Shown here: positions 43,711 through 55,130 of the stretch, in pieces | How positions within the stretch are numbered: the stretch's first letter is position 1 | How the letters are laid out: each line of letters begins with the position of its first letter | Assembly: GCA_021521415.1 (NCBI GenBank) | Contig: JAIQDT010000172.1 | Location: 186,001-250,000 of the forward strand | Direction: 5' to 3' | Source of the DNA: Bidens hawaiensis | Lineage: Eukaryota > Streptophyta > Magnoliopsida > Asterales > Asteraceae | DNA length: 64,000 nt | Program-made: the position numbers and the translations under genes | The notes under the pieces: generated by a model | What the model was told of the DNA's origin: nothing | Database searches by the model: none | What the model saw: the letters and a program-made list of their open reading frames with translations, nothing else

Positions 43711-44814
43711 CTATTTTCCATTAACTGTCGTAACACATTTTCCATTAAGATTTTAATTTATTATTTAATTCGCTAACTCAAAAGTTCAAGGGCATATTTG
43801 TAATTAATTCATTCTTTTCTAAGTCTAGGGACTGTTCTGTCATTTTGTTAAACTTGCAGTTCGTTACTCAGTCCTTAACGAATTAACTATCATAACGAAC
43901 TGGTCCTTGTAACGAATTGGACCTCATTCGTTTGGTCTGGCTAGCGAATTGAAATTCATAGCGAACTGAACCCTTATAACGAACTGAACCTTAAATGAAC
44001 TGGGGTTTATCTGCCAGTTTCACCCTTAACGAACTACTTAACGAATTGGCATACGAATTGCTTAACGAATTAGTTAGCGATGAAGCTAGTTCGTTAGTCT
44101 TCCATAGCGAATTGGCTTAACAAATCATGGGTTAGTTCGTTAAGCTTCCGTAATGAATTAGGGTTAGGATTTGTCAGAGAATGTCAGGAACATTCCCTGA
44201 CAACCTTATATACATGCGCCGCCTTTCCGGCGCCGTCTTTCCGGCGCCGTCGTGCCGGAAAACCGGGCAGTGGCCGGAAAAACGCGGTTTAACCCATTTT
44301 ACACCGTTTTTCATCGTTTTTCGTCTCGTTCGATCCGGATCTGAGCTAGGGTGATCCCTAAGCTCATCTTAGGTTTGGTTATACCCGATAATACCTCGAT
44401 CTCGTAACTTAACGGTTTAACGATGTCGGCTCGTCGTTTCGTGACTAAATCTAACGGGTTTAAGTTTATTAACATCAAACTATTATTACCTCGGGTCGGT
44501 GCTCGGTTTCCTTCTTGGTTTCGGCTTAGAGAAAGGAAGAACTAGAGAGAAAGCTTAAGTGTGTGTTTTGGGTGGTGTATGGAATATGTGTGAAATGAGG
44601 GATTTAATGGTGATTATGGTTTATATATTTAGGGATCATGGGCTTAAGCCCATGGTCTTTCCTTTTTTTTATATAACCCAAGTCCATAACCCATATCCAT
44701 TTAACCCAACACTAGCCCAAGTCATATTCTATTTATCTAAACCGATAACGACCGACTATAAAATAGACAAAGTTTATTTTATTATTATAACTGAAAGTAG
44801 GATGTTACATGCGC

Positions 44815-47800
44815 TCTACTCCAGGTGACAGATGATAACCAACCTGTTAAACTGATGATATGATGGCTGCAACGGACAAATCTCATATTTTCATTGACGG
44901 AAAGCCCGATCATTTATAGAAAATCATCATCTAGATTTCTGGCATTCGGCACAATTGATTGATGAAGGTGGTAGGCGTATAGAGGCTACAGTAGCAGGCA
45001 AGAGATTGTGATTCCTGAACAACTCATAAGGGCCAGTCTATAGTTGCATGACGAAGTGGAAGCCCCAATTCATTTTTCTACCTGCCGATTATTGAGGATA
45101 TTCCAGGAAACTATGGGATATCAACGGGACGTCCATGAAGGGCAGTTCAAAAAGGGCGTGTTCCCTAATATTTATCGATTTTTAATACACCACATTGTTC
45201 AGGGTTTTACCCCAAGGAAAGGATCATAGACCCTGATGAGCAGGGAGATTGCCAAAGCCACCGTGCCTGTTATCTACAACCAGCCGTTTAATTTTTCACG
45301 GATGATATTTGAAGAATTGGATGAAAACATGAGAAAGGATGATAAAGACAAATTCTTGGTTTATCCGAGATTCCTTTAGATCATATTCAATTTGGTGATA
45401 CCTGATTTGCCAACCAAGGGCACAACACATATATTGCAAGATCCTAACGTTTACAAGAGGATTGCAAAATTGGCAGCGACACGCAAATTTAACCCGTAAG
45501 TTGAATTTGATGTGCTTTCGTGGTTATTGAATCATGATTTGGAAATAATGGCTGCTCCAGAATCACCACGGGTGAGTTCTGAGGAGGTATATAGTGAAGA
45601 TGATGATTCTGGTGATGACTCTGATGATGGAGGTGATGATGGACATGATGTAGGTGATGGAGGACATGATAACGAGATTATTGTTGAAAACGCGGATAAA
45701 GAGGCTCAGGGGGAGAACCAAAACCAACCAATTCCTACCCCACCTACCTCACCCTTAAACCAGCCCTTAACCGAAACCATATCACCACCTCAAACCCTAT
45801 TACCTCCCCAATAACAATACCATGAACCATACATCCCATCCCACCAACATCTCCACTAGACCAAACCCAAACACCAACCCAATCACCAAACCAAAGCCAA
45901 ACCCAAAGCCCATTACAAAAACTAGACCAACCACAAACACAAACCCAAAGCCCACCCCAAACCCAAAACCTATACCCAACCCAAACACAAACCCAAAGCC
46001 TACCCCAAACCCAAATCCCAAACCAGCCATTAGCCCAAACCCAAGACCAATCTTTACATGAACCATATATTCCTCAACATGTCCCAACCCACCTAATAAA
46101 CCAGCCTAACACACCATATCAATCTCCAACCCAAACCCGTACAGCTGACCAAACCAATATCCCAAACTTCGAAATCATTCACACTTTCACACCAATAATC
46201 CGAACCATTAATCCATTACCCTCAACAAGCGCAAACATCATAGAAAGCCCACCCCATGAACCCATCCAACCCCAAACCAATATTCCAGACCCATTCCCAA
46301 CTTCACCTATCAATTCCCCTTCCCTTGGTGCCCATTTATTTGGAAGATACATGGATGTTGTGATTGATAATGTCGATCTAAGGAGGGAGAATGAGGCACT
46401 GAGAAAAAGAATCACTGAATTAGAATCATTGTTGGCACAACACAACAATAGATTCAATCCCTGGAGACTGAGGTTGAGAAGACCTCAACTATACCAAAAC
46501 AGGGGGAGAATCCACCTGTGGTCAACATGATTGATACTTTGAAAAATCTGTGTGATGTCTATGGAAGTAGTGGTGATGAAGATGATGAGGATGAGGAGGA
46601 GAGGAATGTGGAAGGTGGATATGATGGTGATGAGTCTTAGGGTGGTGAACAAGATTATGATGTAAACAATGAAGCGTTATAGAAGAATGTGGTTGAGGAG
46701 ATTTAGAGAAGGTGGTTGAGAAAGTGGTGGATGATGAAATTGCTAATAAAAATGTGGCTGATACTGATAATGTTTTAACTGATGCTATAGCAACTGATGC
46801 CATAATGACTGAGCCAGAAACTAATGTAATCATTGAACATTGAAGATGGTGAAGATACTGAGGAGATTGTGATAACTGATGAGAATGTTGATGATATAAC
46901 ATCTGAATTAAAGATGGGAAATAATGTTGAAAAGGAAAATGATGAAGAGTTAGAGGACTTATTTGCTGAAATCGATAACTTTCCTAGTAAACCAACCATG
47001 GTGGGGGAAATTGATTCTTCTAGGCCAGTAACTTGAGATGAAGAGAGAAGGAGAATGAAAGGAAAATCTATTGCTGAATCAGAAGAACAATTACAACCTC
47101 TTGAAACCAAGAAAGTCAAATGCAGTGATGAGGTATTGATCGTAGATTAAGGAGCTGAAAGGGCTGCCAAAATACATGATGAGATTGTAACCGAATGGAT
47201 GCAGAGGGATATGGAATCAAGATTCTTGTCTAATAAGGAACTTGAGGAACAGAGGAATTTTTTGGAGGAAGCTAAACTGAGGAAAGATTTAAATGAAGAA
47301 CAGGATGAGTTAAAAGAAGATGTTATTGAGGGGCTGATTAAATTGAAACAAACTGAAGAATCCGACAAGTCTCTAGCAATAATCTTGTATCAATTCAAGA
47401 AATCACCTGAACCTCATAAAAAAAGACCTGAGAAAGCCACTGCTGAACCTGAATTTGAAAACTTGAATAAGCTGGAGAGTCCATAACTCGAATAATATCT
47501 AAAGCTTGGACATAACAAATGGATGATGACCATATAAAGAATCCAGAAGAATGGGATCCTGAAAACTGTGGCAAATATGGAAAGAAGTATACAAGAAAGA
47601 GGAAGAAAGGTGACAAAAGTGAAAATGTTGATGAACCTATCCTCAAGAAGAAGAAGATCCCTATCAAATTTGTTCCTATTCAAGCCATACCTATTCAAAC
47701 TATCAAACCTGCTGATGTTGAAGAGAGCCCAAAGGGGATGAACTGAAAATTGATGCAATAGCTGACTTATCAAAAGCAGATGATGATGATGATTATGATG

Positions 47801-48224
47801 ATGATGATGATGATGATGAAACAGCTGATTCACCTTTTGTTGATATGACTGATGAGCATAGGAAAAGATTCAAATAATGTTAAATGAGGTTAAAAAGAAT
47901 GATCCAAAAATATTGGGGTTAATGAATCATGGATATAAGTTTGAAACACTGGCTCCTATGACTAAAGAGGAGTTTTAGGAACTGATTGATGGATAGATGA
48001 GGGATATGAAGAAAAGGATGGAAAAGAAAAACAAGGATACCCAAAAGGTCCTTGCATATCTGAGACTTCATGGCTATTCTAAAAAACAAATGAGCCATAT
48101 GAAGTTTGAATAGTTGGAAAGTGCTTACAACACAACAACTGAAGCTGTGAAAAGGGATGAATTGGAGAGGATGAAGAAGGCATCTAATCAGCAAGAAAAA
48201 CTTGAAAGATTATTTGGCAAATAT
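44815..48224 (+). pseudogene. D2 third gene, degenerate
   Basis: Many stops and frameshifts, but the domain order of the element A third gene can be followed. A folded N-terminal region spans about 44980-45490. An acidic Asp/Glu/Gly run (45590-45700) is followed by a Pro/Asn/Lys low-complexity linker made of CCAAACCCAAAGCC-like repeats (45840-46060). A coiled coil with RRENEALRKRITELESLL lies at 46378-46434. Long acidic stretches then run 46540-47030 and 47780-47830, followed by a Lys-rich, helical C-terminal stretch. Element C inserted at 48225, so the end lies beyond the window. Confidence 0.6.
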
Positions 48225-48636
48225 TGTTGGTACATGATGTCAGTAGTTCAGTGTCTAGTGTCTTTAATCGAGTTAGTTGGATTTGTATTTTTAATTAAGC
48301 GAAGTTAGCTCACAAGTTCGCTGATATAGGCGAACTTGTGGAATAAGCGAAGTTAGGGACAACTTCGCCTAAACATGTTAGGCGAAGTTGTCGACTGTTA
48401 AATAGCCTAGGTTACGGCAGAGTTTTAAGTTTGAGTTTTTACGAGTTATTCAGTTTGTGTAATCGGTGATCAGTGAATCACGTGTTTCCAGTTGCAATAC
48501 AACGTGTCTTTGTTTATTGTAACGTGTGTTTGATCGTGTTAACGTGTATCGTCTCCTACGCTCGTAACGTCTTACGTAGGGATTCCGCACCTACGTAGAA
48601 CGAGATATTCCGTGTAGATCCGGCTGGGAACCTACA
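48225..48636 (+). repeat. Element C 5' LTR (412 bp)
   Basis: TGTTGGTACATG to ACCTACA, two bases before the primer site. U3 holds GCGAAGTT/AACTTCGC words in both orientations (48299-48390). GGGATTCCGCACC near the end recalls the A LTR and the 27812 solo LTR. Confidence 0.9.
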
Positions 48637-48638
48637 AT

Positions 48639-48650
48639 TGGTATCAGAGC
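48639..48650 (+). other. Primer binding site of element C
   Basis: TGGTATCAGAGC, complementary to initiator Met tRNA. Confidence 0.95.
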
Positions 48651-49123
48651 TTTTGCTCGTGATTGTGTGGTTCGGGATTATCACGCGGGTGTAGAAATCG
48701 TTCCGTTCGACTATTCGCGGGACGAGTTTACCGAGTTTTTGTGTCCTACTCACCTCCCACCACCAAAAACAACCCATTACACCTTCGCATACCTCGCAAA
48801 ACGTCAAAATCAAACCTGCAAAATCATCGTGTTCATCAGGCGAAGTTGCCGCTACTGTTTGTAGGGTTTAGGCGAAGATATAAGGTTAAGCGAAGTTATC
48901 CACAACTTCGCCTACCTCACAAGTTCGCTTATCTCAAGCGAAGTTATCCACAACTTCGCCTACCTCACAACTTCGCCAAATCAGGCGAATTTAAAAAGGA
49001 GAGCGAAGTTAAGAATTCAAGTGAAGTTATCCCTAAGCGAAGTTATCCACAACTTCGCCTATAGTACTGTTAAGGATAAAATTTTTATTTTTCGGGTTTC
49101 TTTGTTTTTTCGTTTCGTAAAAG
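48651..49123 (+). promoter_or_regulatory. Element C leader with GCGAAGTT/AACTTCGC hairpins
   Basis: At 48838-49062 the leader has repeated pairs of GCGAAGTT and AACTTCGC separated by ATCCAC, giving at least three 8-bp stems with 6-nt loops. Short frames that cross it are built from the repeats and are not genes. Confidence 0.75.
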
Positions 49124-51744
49124 ATGACTTCGATAAATATTACGGAACTGGTGAAGATGGAAGTGGAAGCAGGTTCAGCTACTAAGGCACCGAAAATGCT
49201 TAAGGGTACCGATTTTGTGGCTTGGAAAGATCGGTTTGAGCAGTATGTTAAATACCAAGACGCTAAGATGTGGGTGTGCATTCAAGACGGATACATTCCA
49301 CCAACTGCTTTGTATGAGGGTCTTTAACAGATTAAGAAATACAACAAGATGGAAGAGGAAGAAAAGAAGATGTATGAGGCTGAAAGCAAAGCTCATGCTG
49401 CGATTACAATGGCTCTTCCACAAGAGATTCTTCACACCTTCAGGAAGTATAAAACCGCTAGAGAGCTATGGGAAGCACTTGAAAACCGATTTGAAGGTAA
49501 TGTGGGGATACGTGCATCCAAGATTAAACTACTCAAAACCCAATTCTCGGTGTTCAAGTATTTGAAGAATGAATCACTTGATGATATCATCACGAGATAT
49601 TATCACCTGATGACTGAACTCAGCAATTATTCTATTGGTTACAAAGAAGAGGAGATCGTAGAAAAGCTTCTTGATGCTCTCCCACCGAAATGGGAGATGT
49701 ACACTGTCTTGATGAGATAAGATAAAGAGTTTGCCGACTATGACTTGGAAACAGCAGTCAACAAACTACGAACTTTTGAACTTAACATGGTTCGAAAAGA
49801 GACCCCAACTGATCAGGTTCAGGATCCGGGAATGTATGGTGCAAAGGTTAACTCAAGTTCAAGTTCGAAGTCTGAATCATCTGCTTACTACTCAAAGGGA
49901 GACTCGGACGCTAACTTAACACATGAAGGTCATGTAACTCTCAACATGGATGGTGATGTGTGTTTCGTAGCTGGTGGAACAAATGCTTCTAAACCTCAAG
50001 CAACCAAGGGTAGTTTCTCTTCAAGTGTTCCGAACAACAACTACTCTCAGATGCCCATGAGTGTTAAATCTGCTGAACAGCAGTTTGCTCTCTATGCATC
50101 TTTCATTGCTTCGTATGAAAATTACATTAAAGGCAAGATTGTTGATCCTGCAACTTTAGACGAAGACTATGATCAGATCGATGCTGATGATCTGGAAGAG
50201 ATGGATCTGCAGTGGCAGATGGCGATGATTGTAAGAAGGGTTAAAAGGTTTATGAAGAAGACTGGTAGAAAGTTTGTTGGTGAAAGACCAGGTTTTGATA
50301 AGTCAAAGGTTCGGTGTTACAACTGTCAACAGAATGGCCACTTTGCTAAAGAATGCACAAATGACAGAGTTGAACGTAGTCAGAACAGGTCTACACAACA
50401 GAGTGGTGGAAGTAGTGAGAATAGGGCGATGATATCCAGACAGAACAGGGAATACAATTGGAATCTGCATGTTGAGGAAGTGTTCGAACAGGCCAATTTG
50501 GCGAACATCGAAACTGCAGGAAGTGAGAAACTAACTGGAGAAAATCAAGCTTATATGGCAGAAGTGACAGATCAGCTCTCCGAGGTAAGTACTAAACTCC
50601 CTTGTACGAAATGTGAAAATCTGTATGAACAATTGAAAACAATAACTGATCAGTTTGTTAGTTTAGATGCTCAATTTAAAACATTAAAAGAAGATCATCA
50701 TTACACTAAAGCTAAAGAAAATAGTTACAAGGTAAAAATAAAAGCTAGTGAGAAAGATATCAGATGTCTTAAAGCCAGTCTAGCTGAAAAATACAAGTAA
50801 TTGATCTTAGCTATGAAGTGTTAGAAGAGAAAACCAAACAAATAGCTGAAAGGGATAAACAGATAGCTGATCACCAGGTGAAAGTGGTGGAACTTAACAG
50901 AAAGCTTGAGCAATTTAGAAATTCCTCTGCTATACTTGATCACCTTGTAAGTGATCAACGTTCCCCAGTTAAAAGGGGAGGAGTTGGATATAATGAAGTT
51001 CCACAACCTTATAAACATAACTACACTTATGATCCTAGTAATCAGAAATCCGTTGATGTTGAAATTGGCCAGACAGTTCCGGTTTAGGTTACGATTAAAG
51101 ATCCAGAAATTAGTAAAGGCGAAACGAGTAAGCCTATTTCTAATGTTAAGATTTCTGTTCCTAGTCCTGTCTCATCAAATTCGGACAAGTCATCCGAGTC
51201 GAGTAAGACAAAAGAAGAGGCAGTGTTACCAAAACGTGGAGAGGAACATAAACCAACTGAAAAGAATTCTCCACTAAACCCGTATGTCCCACCATATGTT
51301 AGACAAACGGGCAGTAATGCAGCCTCAACATCTAAAACAACTATTGATACGAAAGTTGAACACAGGAGTTGTTTCAGATGCAATCAATTAGGACACCAGA
51401 TTGCTGATTGCCCTCTGAAGCAGAGATTCAGAGTTATGAGGCCTTCAAAAACTGAGAATAGAACTAACGGTAATTACTATAATTGTAAAAATGAAAATTC
51501 ATCAAAGTTCAGATATTGGACTAATCCAGGTTTTCAAAGAAATCGATCTCAGTTTTTCCCTGTTAACAACCAAACCATTAGTAATAATTCATTTAATTCA
51601 CGAAGGTTTGGATGGCCTCATAGTCAATCTTCAAGAAGGTATCCTTTTAGGACTTACAGAAATCATACTAATACTAACTTTGGACAGCCAAAGTACGGGA
51701 TGTATCGACCCAAGACCAATAGGTCTTGGGTCCCCATATTTTAA
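49124..51744 (+). pseudogene. gag: Element C Gag with two zinc knuckles (broken)
   Basis: Starts at the ATG at 49124. Nonsense codons lie at 49325-49327, 49718-49720 and 50798-50800, a frameshift just after the last, and another stop at 51085-51087. Otherwise it parallels A Gag: UBN2-type domain, first knuckle [14 protein letters not shown] (about 50317-50358), coiled coil (about 50610-50940), second knuckle CFRCNQLGHQIADC (about 51370-51411), basic Asn/Arg/Tyr-rich tail. It ends at TAA 51742-51744, in the same frame as pol and 15 bases before GTGCAG, as in A. A GTAAGT site lies at 50585. Confidence 0.88.
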
Positions 51745-51765
51745 TCCTCTGCTTTAATCGTGCAG
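50585..51765 (+). other. Putative gag-pol intron of element C
   Basis: The donor GAG|GTAAGT follows 50584, phase 0 (280 codons from 49745). The acceptor TTTAATCGTGCAG ends at 51765, phase 0 relative to protease. These positions correspond to those in element A: just after FMAE/YMAE in gag, and immediately before the pol start. The interval contains the coiled coil, second knuckle and gag stop, plus this copy's frameshift. Confidence 0.55.
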
Positions 51766-54211
51766 GAACAGTTGAACAGGGCTGCAAACAATCTATGGGT
51801 TGTGGATAGCGGCTGTTCCCGGCACATGACGGGTAACAAGAATTTGTTACACGAATGGAAACCTGTTCAGGGAGGAAGAGTGAGTTTTGCTGGAGAGAGT
51901 GGTGGAAGGATTACTGGAATTGGGACGGTGACTAATGGTAAAATGACGTTAGAGAAAGTGAGTTTCGTTGAAGAACTGAAGCATAATCTGCTGAGTGTAT
52001 CGCAGATCTGTGACAAAGATTACACTGTGCACTTTACCAAGAATGAAGCGATCGTACTGTATCCTGGTTTCAAGGTACCAGAGGATTGGATAGTAATGAA
52101 GGCTCCAAGGGAAAAGAATACGTATACTATGGACATGAGGTCGACTGAGATGGCAACAGAAGAATCGTGTCTTCTGTCAAAAGCACTGAATCGAAGTCCG
52201 AGTTATGGCATCGAAGAATGGGGCATATTCATCTTCGGGAAATGAACTACATTGTCAAGAATGGGCTGGTGCTGGGTGTTCCCTTGAAAAATTTCAACTT
52301 TGAAGACCAATGCTTATCGTGGAAAAAGGGAAAGCAACACAAGAAATCCCATCACACCAAGAAGGTTAATTCAATAGTCAGTACCCTAGACCTACTTCAC
52401 ATGGATCTCTTCGGTCCCGTGAATGTAAAAAGCCTAGGTGGAACATCATACTGTTTGGTGATCACTGATGATTTCTCTCGATATTCTTGGGTATATTTCC
52501 TGAAGACAAAGGATGAAACGGTTCAGATGGTAATAAATTTGATTACCAAGGTTGAGAATATTATGGGGAAAAAGGTTAAATACATCAGGAGTGACAATGG
52601 GACAGAGTTCAAAAACTATCAGATGGAGATCTTCTGCTTACAGAAAGGGATAGACCACCAGTACAGCGCCCCGTATACTCTGCAACAAAATGGGGTGGCT
52701 GAGAGGAAGAACAGAACGTTAATTGAAGGAGCCAGAACCATGCTGGCTGATTCGAAACTTCTTGTGGTGTTCTGGGCTGAAGCTGTTGCTAACAGCCTGT
52801 TATATCCTTAATAGAGTGTTAACTGTTAAAAGATTGAATAAAACATGTTATGAACTTATGCATGGGAGAAAGCCTAACTTGAGTGGTCTCGAACCATTCG
52901 GGTCCCCGTGTTCGATATTATAGACGAACTCAAAATTTGGTGAAATAGCCGACGAAGGTATTTTAGTCGGATATGTTGTTGGGACTCCCAACAGACGAGT
53001 CTTTAATACATCGACCAGCAAGGTTGAGGTGGTGTGTAACACTGATATCACAAATTACAAATCACCAATACCAAGCACGGGACCCGCTGGGGCTTTCGAC
53101 TATGATAGGCTTTTTAAATCTTTTAACATGCCTTACTTGGATTGTGCAGAAGTTGATGAGAGAATTGCTACGAAGATGCTTTATGATGAGGAAGACAATT
53201 ATGTGCAATGACCGCAGTATGATGAATGTCAGCCTTCCTCGTCAAATGCTGTTGATACCCCTGCTGCCTCTACAGAAGAGGAATTCTTCAATCCGTTTCG
53301 CTCTCAACAACAATCACCCATTGATGAGCTACCTTCGAACCTGGCAAACAATCTGCAAGTCAGTTCGGTTCCGACTACGAGAGTTCACAAAAATCACCCT
53401 TTGGAGAACGTGATAGGTGATCTGTCCGACGGTGTACAAACAAGACAAAGCTTGAATGAGCACACCTGTGTTTACACAAGCATTAAAGATACAGGCATCA
53501 TTAACGAATGCTTGTACACCTGCTTCATCAGCCAGATTGAACCAAAGAACTATCAAATGGCTCTCAAGGACAGCTCGTGGGTTGAAGCCATGCAAGAAGA
53601 GTTAGCCCAGTTCAAGAAGATGGAGGTATGGAATTTGGTTGCAAAACCGAAAAATGTGCATGCGATTGGCACAAAATGGGTTTTCAAATGCAAGAGAGAT
53701 GAAAAAGGGATAATTATCAGGAACAAGGCGAGGCTGGTTGTAAAGGGTTTTAATCAGCAAGAGGGGATCGACTACAATGAAGTGTTTGCTCCTGTGGCGA
53801 GATTGGAAGCGATTCGTTTGTTTTTGACATTTGCTGCAAACAAGGAGATGAAGGTGTTCCAGTTAGATGTGAAGAGTGCGTTTCTTAACGGTAAAGTCGA
53901 TGAGGTTGTGTACGTTGAGCAACCTCCGGGTTTTCCTGACCCAGACTTTCCTGATCACGTGTACAAGCTAAGTAAAGCACTGTATGGGCTACATCAGGCC
54001 CCTCGTGCCTGGTACTCAACTCTATCCGATTACTTGCTTGAGAATGAATTTGAAAGGGGAAAGATCGATAGCGCACTGTTCTTTAAGAGAAAAGGAAGCG
54101 ACTTTCTTCTGGTGCAAGTCTACGTGGACGACATCATCTTTGCTGCATCAAAAGTCGCCATGTGTCAGGAATTTGAAGCCGTCATGAAAAAGAGGTTTAA
54201 AATGAGTGCTA
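51760..54211 (+). pseudogene. pol: Element C Pol, protease to reverse transcriptase (broken, cut by B2)
   Basis: Protease VDSGCSRH; a frameshift near 52180; GAG_pre-integrase LWHRRMGH; integrase MDLFGP, RSDNGTEF, GVAERKNR; a second frameshift near 52795; stops at 52921 and 53209; then an open frame through reverse transcriptase with YVDDIIFA (54118-54141). The frame is cut by B2 after 54211. No ATG opens it; it begins at GTGCAG like A and D2. Third positions differ much from A, so C is a distinct family or an older split. Confidence 0.9.
54207..54211 (+). repeat. Target site duplication of B2, left copy
   Basis: TGCTA, repeated exactly at 62655-62659. Confidence 0.97.
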
Positions 54212-55130
54212 TGTTGGAATATCGTATGCCCGAGACACATAATTAAGTTAATGTGGCTAGTTATGTTTGATCCAAGTCGGGTCATACCCAATAACGAGTT
54301 AGACACACACCAATTATGTATTTGTTAAGATAAGATCTATAAGACAAATACAGAACACGACACTTTCAGAAAAATGGGTTTCTGAATAATTACTTGAAAG
54401 TATTAAATAATTAATTGGTTAATTTATTTATTTAAATAATTATTATTGGAATGATTATTTAACTATGTATTCTTTTATAAAATGGTTTATAAAAGATGGG
54501 GTGTTTATATATTTTATAAAGTATAGAATATATAAAATAAATAAAAAAAAAAAAAAAATAATAATAATGTTGGGGCCGGTTTTGGGTGGGCCCCACACCC
54601 CACCAACTTGGTCATATTGTCAACATGCAAAAAGAGATTGAGTGTGGACTTGTATATAACTAAATCTTATGTATGCATGTGAAAAAAAAGTTCTTACAAC
54701 TTTCAAGTAACCATTTTGAAAAACAACACCCATTCTCTCTTTCTCTCTAGCTCACGGCCAAAGAAGAAAGATTTCGGGTCTCGGGTTTTTCGTGTTCAAG
54801 CTCCCTAGCATAGCTCGGTGCGTGTTGGAGGCTCGGGGTATATTCCGTTTGAGGGTTTTTCTTTGAAAATCTAGCATTCACATCATCATCTTCTTCAACA
54901 TCCACTAAACTCTTAAAGGGTTAAGATTGTAAGTGTTTATATGCTTTGATAGTTTAGTTGTTCCCGTATCATTTGATCCTAGCTTCGGGTTTCTAGTAAA
55001 TAGATTATTGGTAATCTTGAAATGAATAAACTAGGTTGTTCATATGTTTAGTTTGTCTATCACGTTTCCGCATATATTATAACTAGTTAATCGGTTAACT
55101 AAGTTTGTTAAATCCTATAGAAACCCAACA
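54212..55130 (+). repeat. B2 5' LTR (919 bp)
   Basis: TGTTGGAATATCG to AACCCAACA. It contains the GC-rich TGGGGCC/GGCCCCA inverted repeat near 54569-54594 and GTAAGTG at 54929, as in B1. Confidence 0.96.

Larger units (their letters stand above)
42617..44809 (-). mobile_element. Solo LTR (2193 bp), gypsy-like, minus orientation
   Basis: Flanked by TGCGC on both sides. On the minus strand it starts TGTAACATCC and ends GGCCTTACA, with terminal TGTAA/TTACA. AATATATAAACC near 44620 followed by a CT-rich leader supports minus orientation. No gene. It contains a 33-bp minisatellite (43047-43211), a GC-rich hairpin repeat (43618-43710), and an array of AACGAATT/AACGAACTG words (43860-44160) like those of element E. 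The TGTAAC start suggests Ty3/gypsy. Confidence 0.88.

Noticed and set aside
42617..44809. Possible DNA transposon (terminal TGTAA/TTACA)
   Set aside because: The 5-bp duplication, TG...CA ends, promoter-like box and CT-rich leader fit a solo LTR better; no transposase and no long terminal inverted repeat.
45800..46087. Gly/Phe-rich and Pro/Asn-rich frames on both strands
   Set aside because: Both come from one low-complexity CCAAACCCAAAGCC-like stretch. The plus strand fits the linker of the decayed third gene; the minus strand is a shadow.
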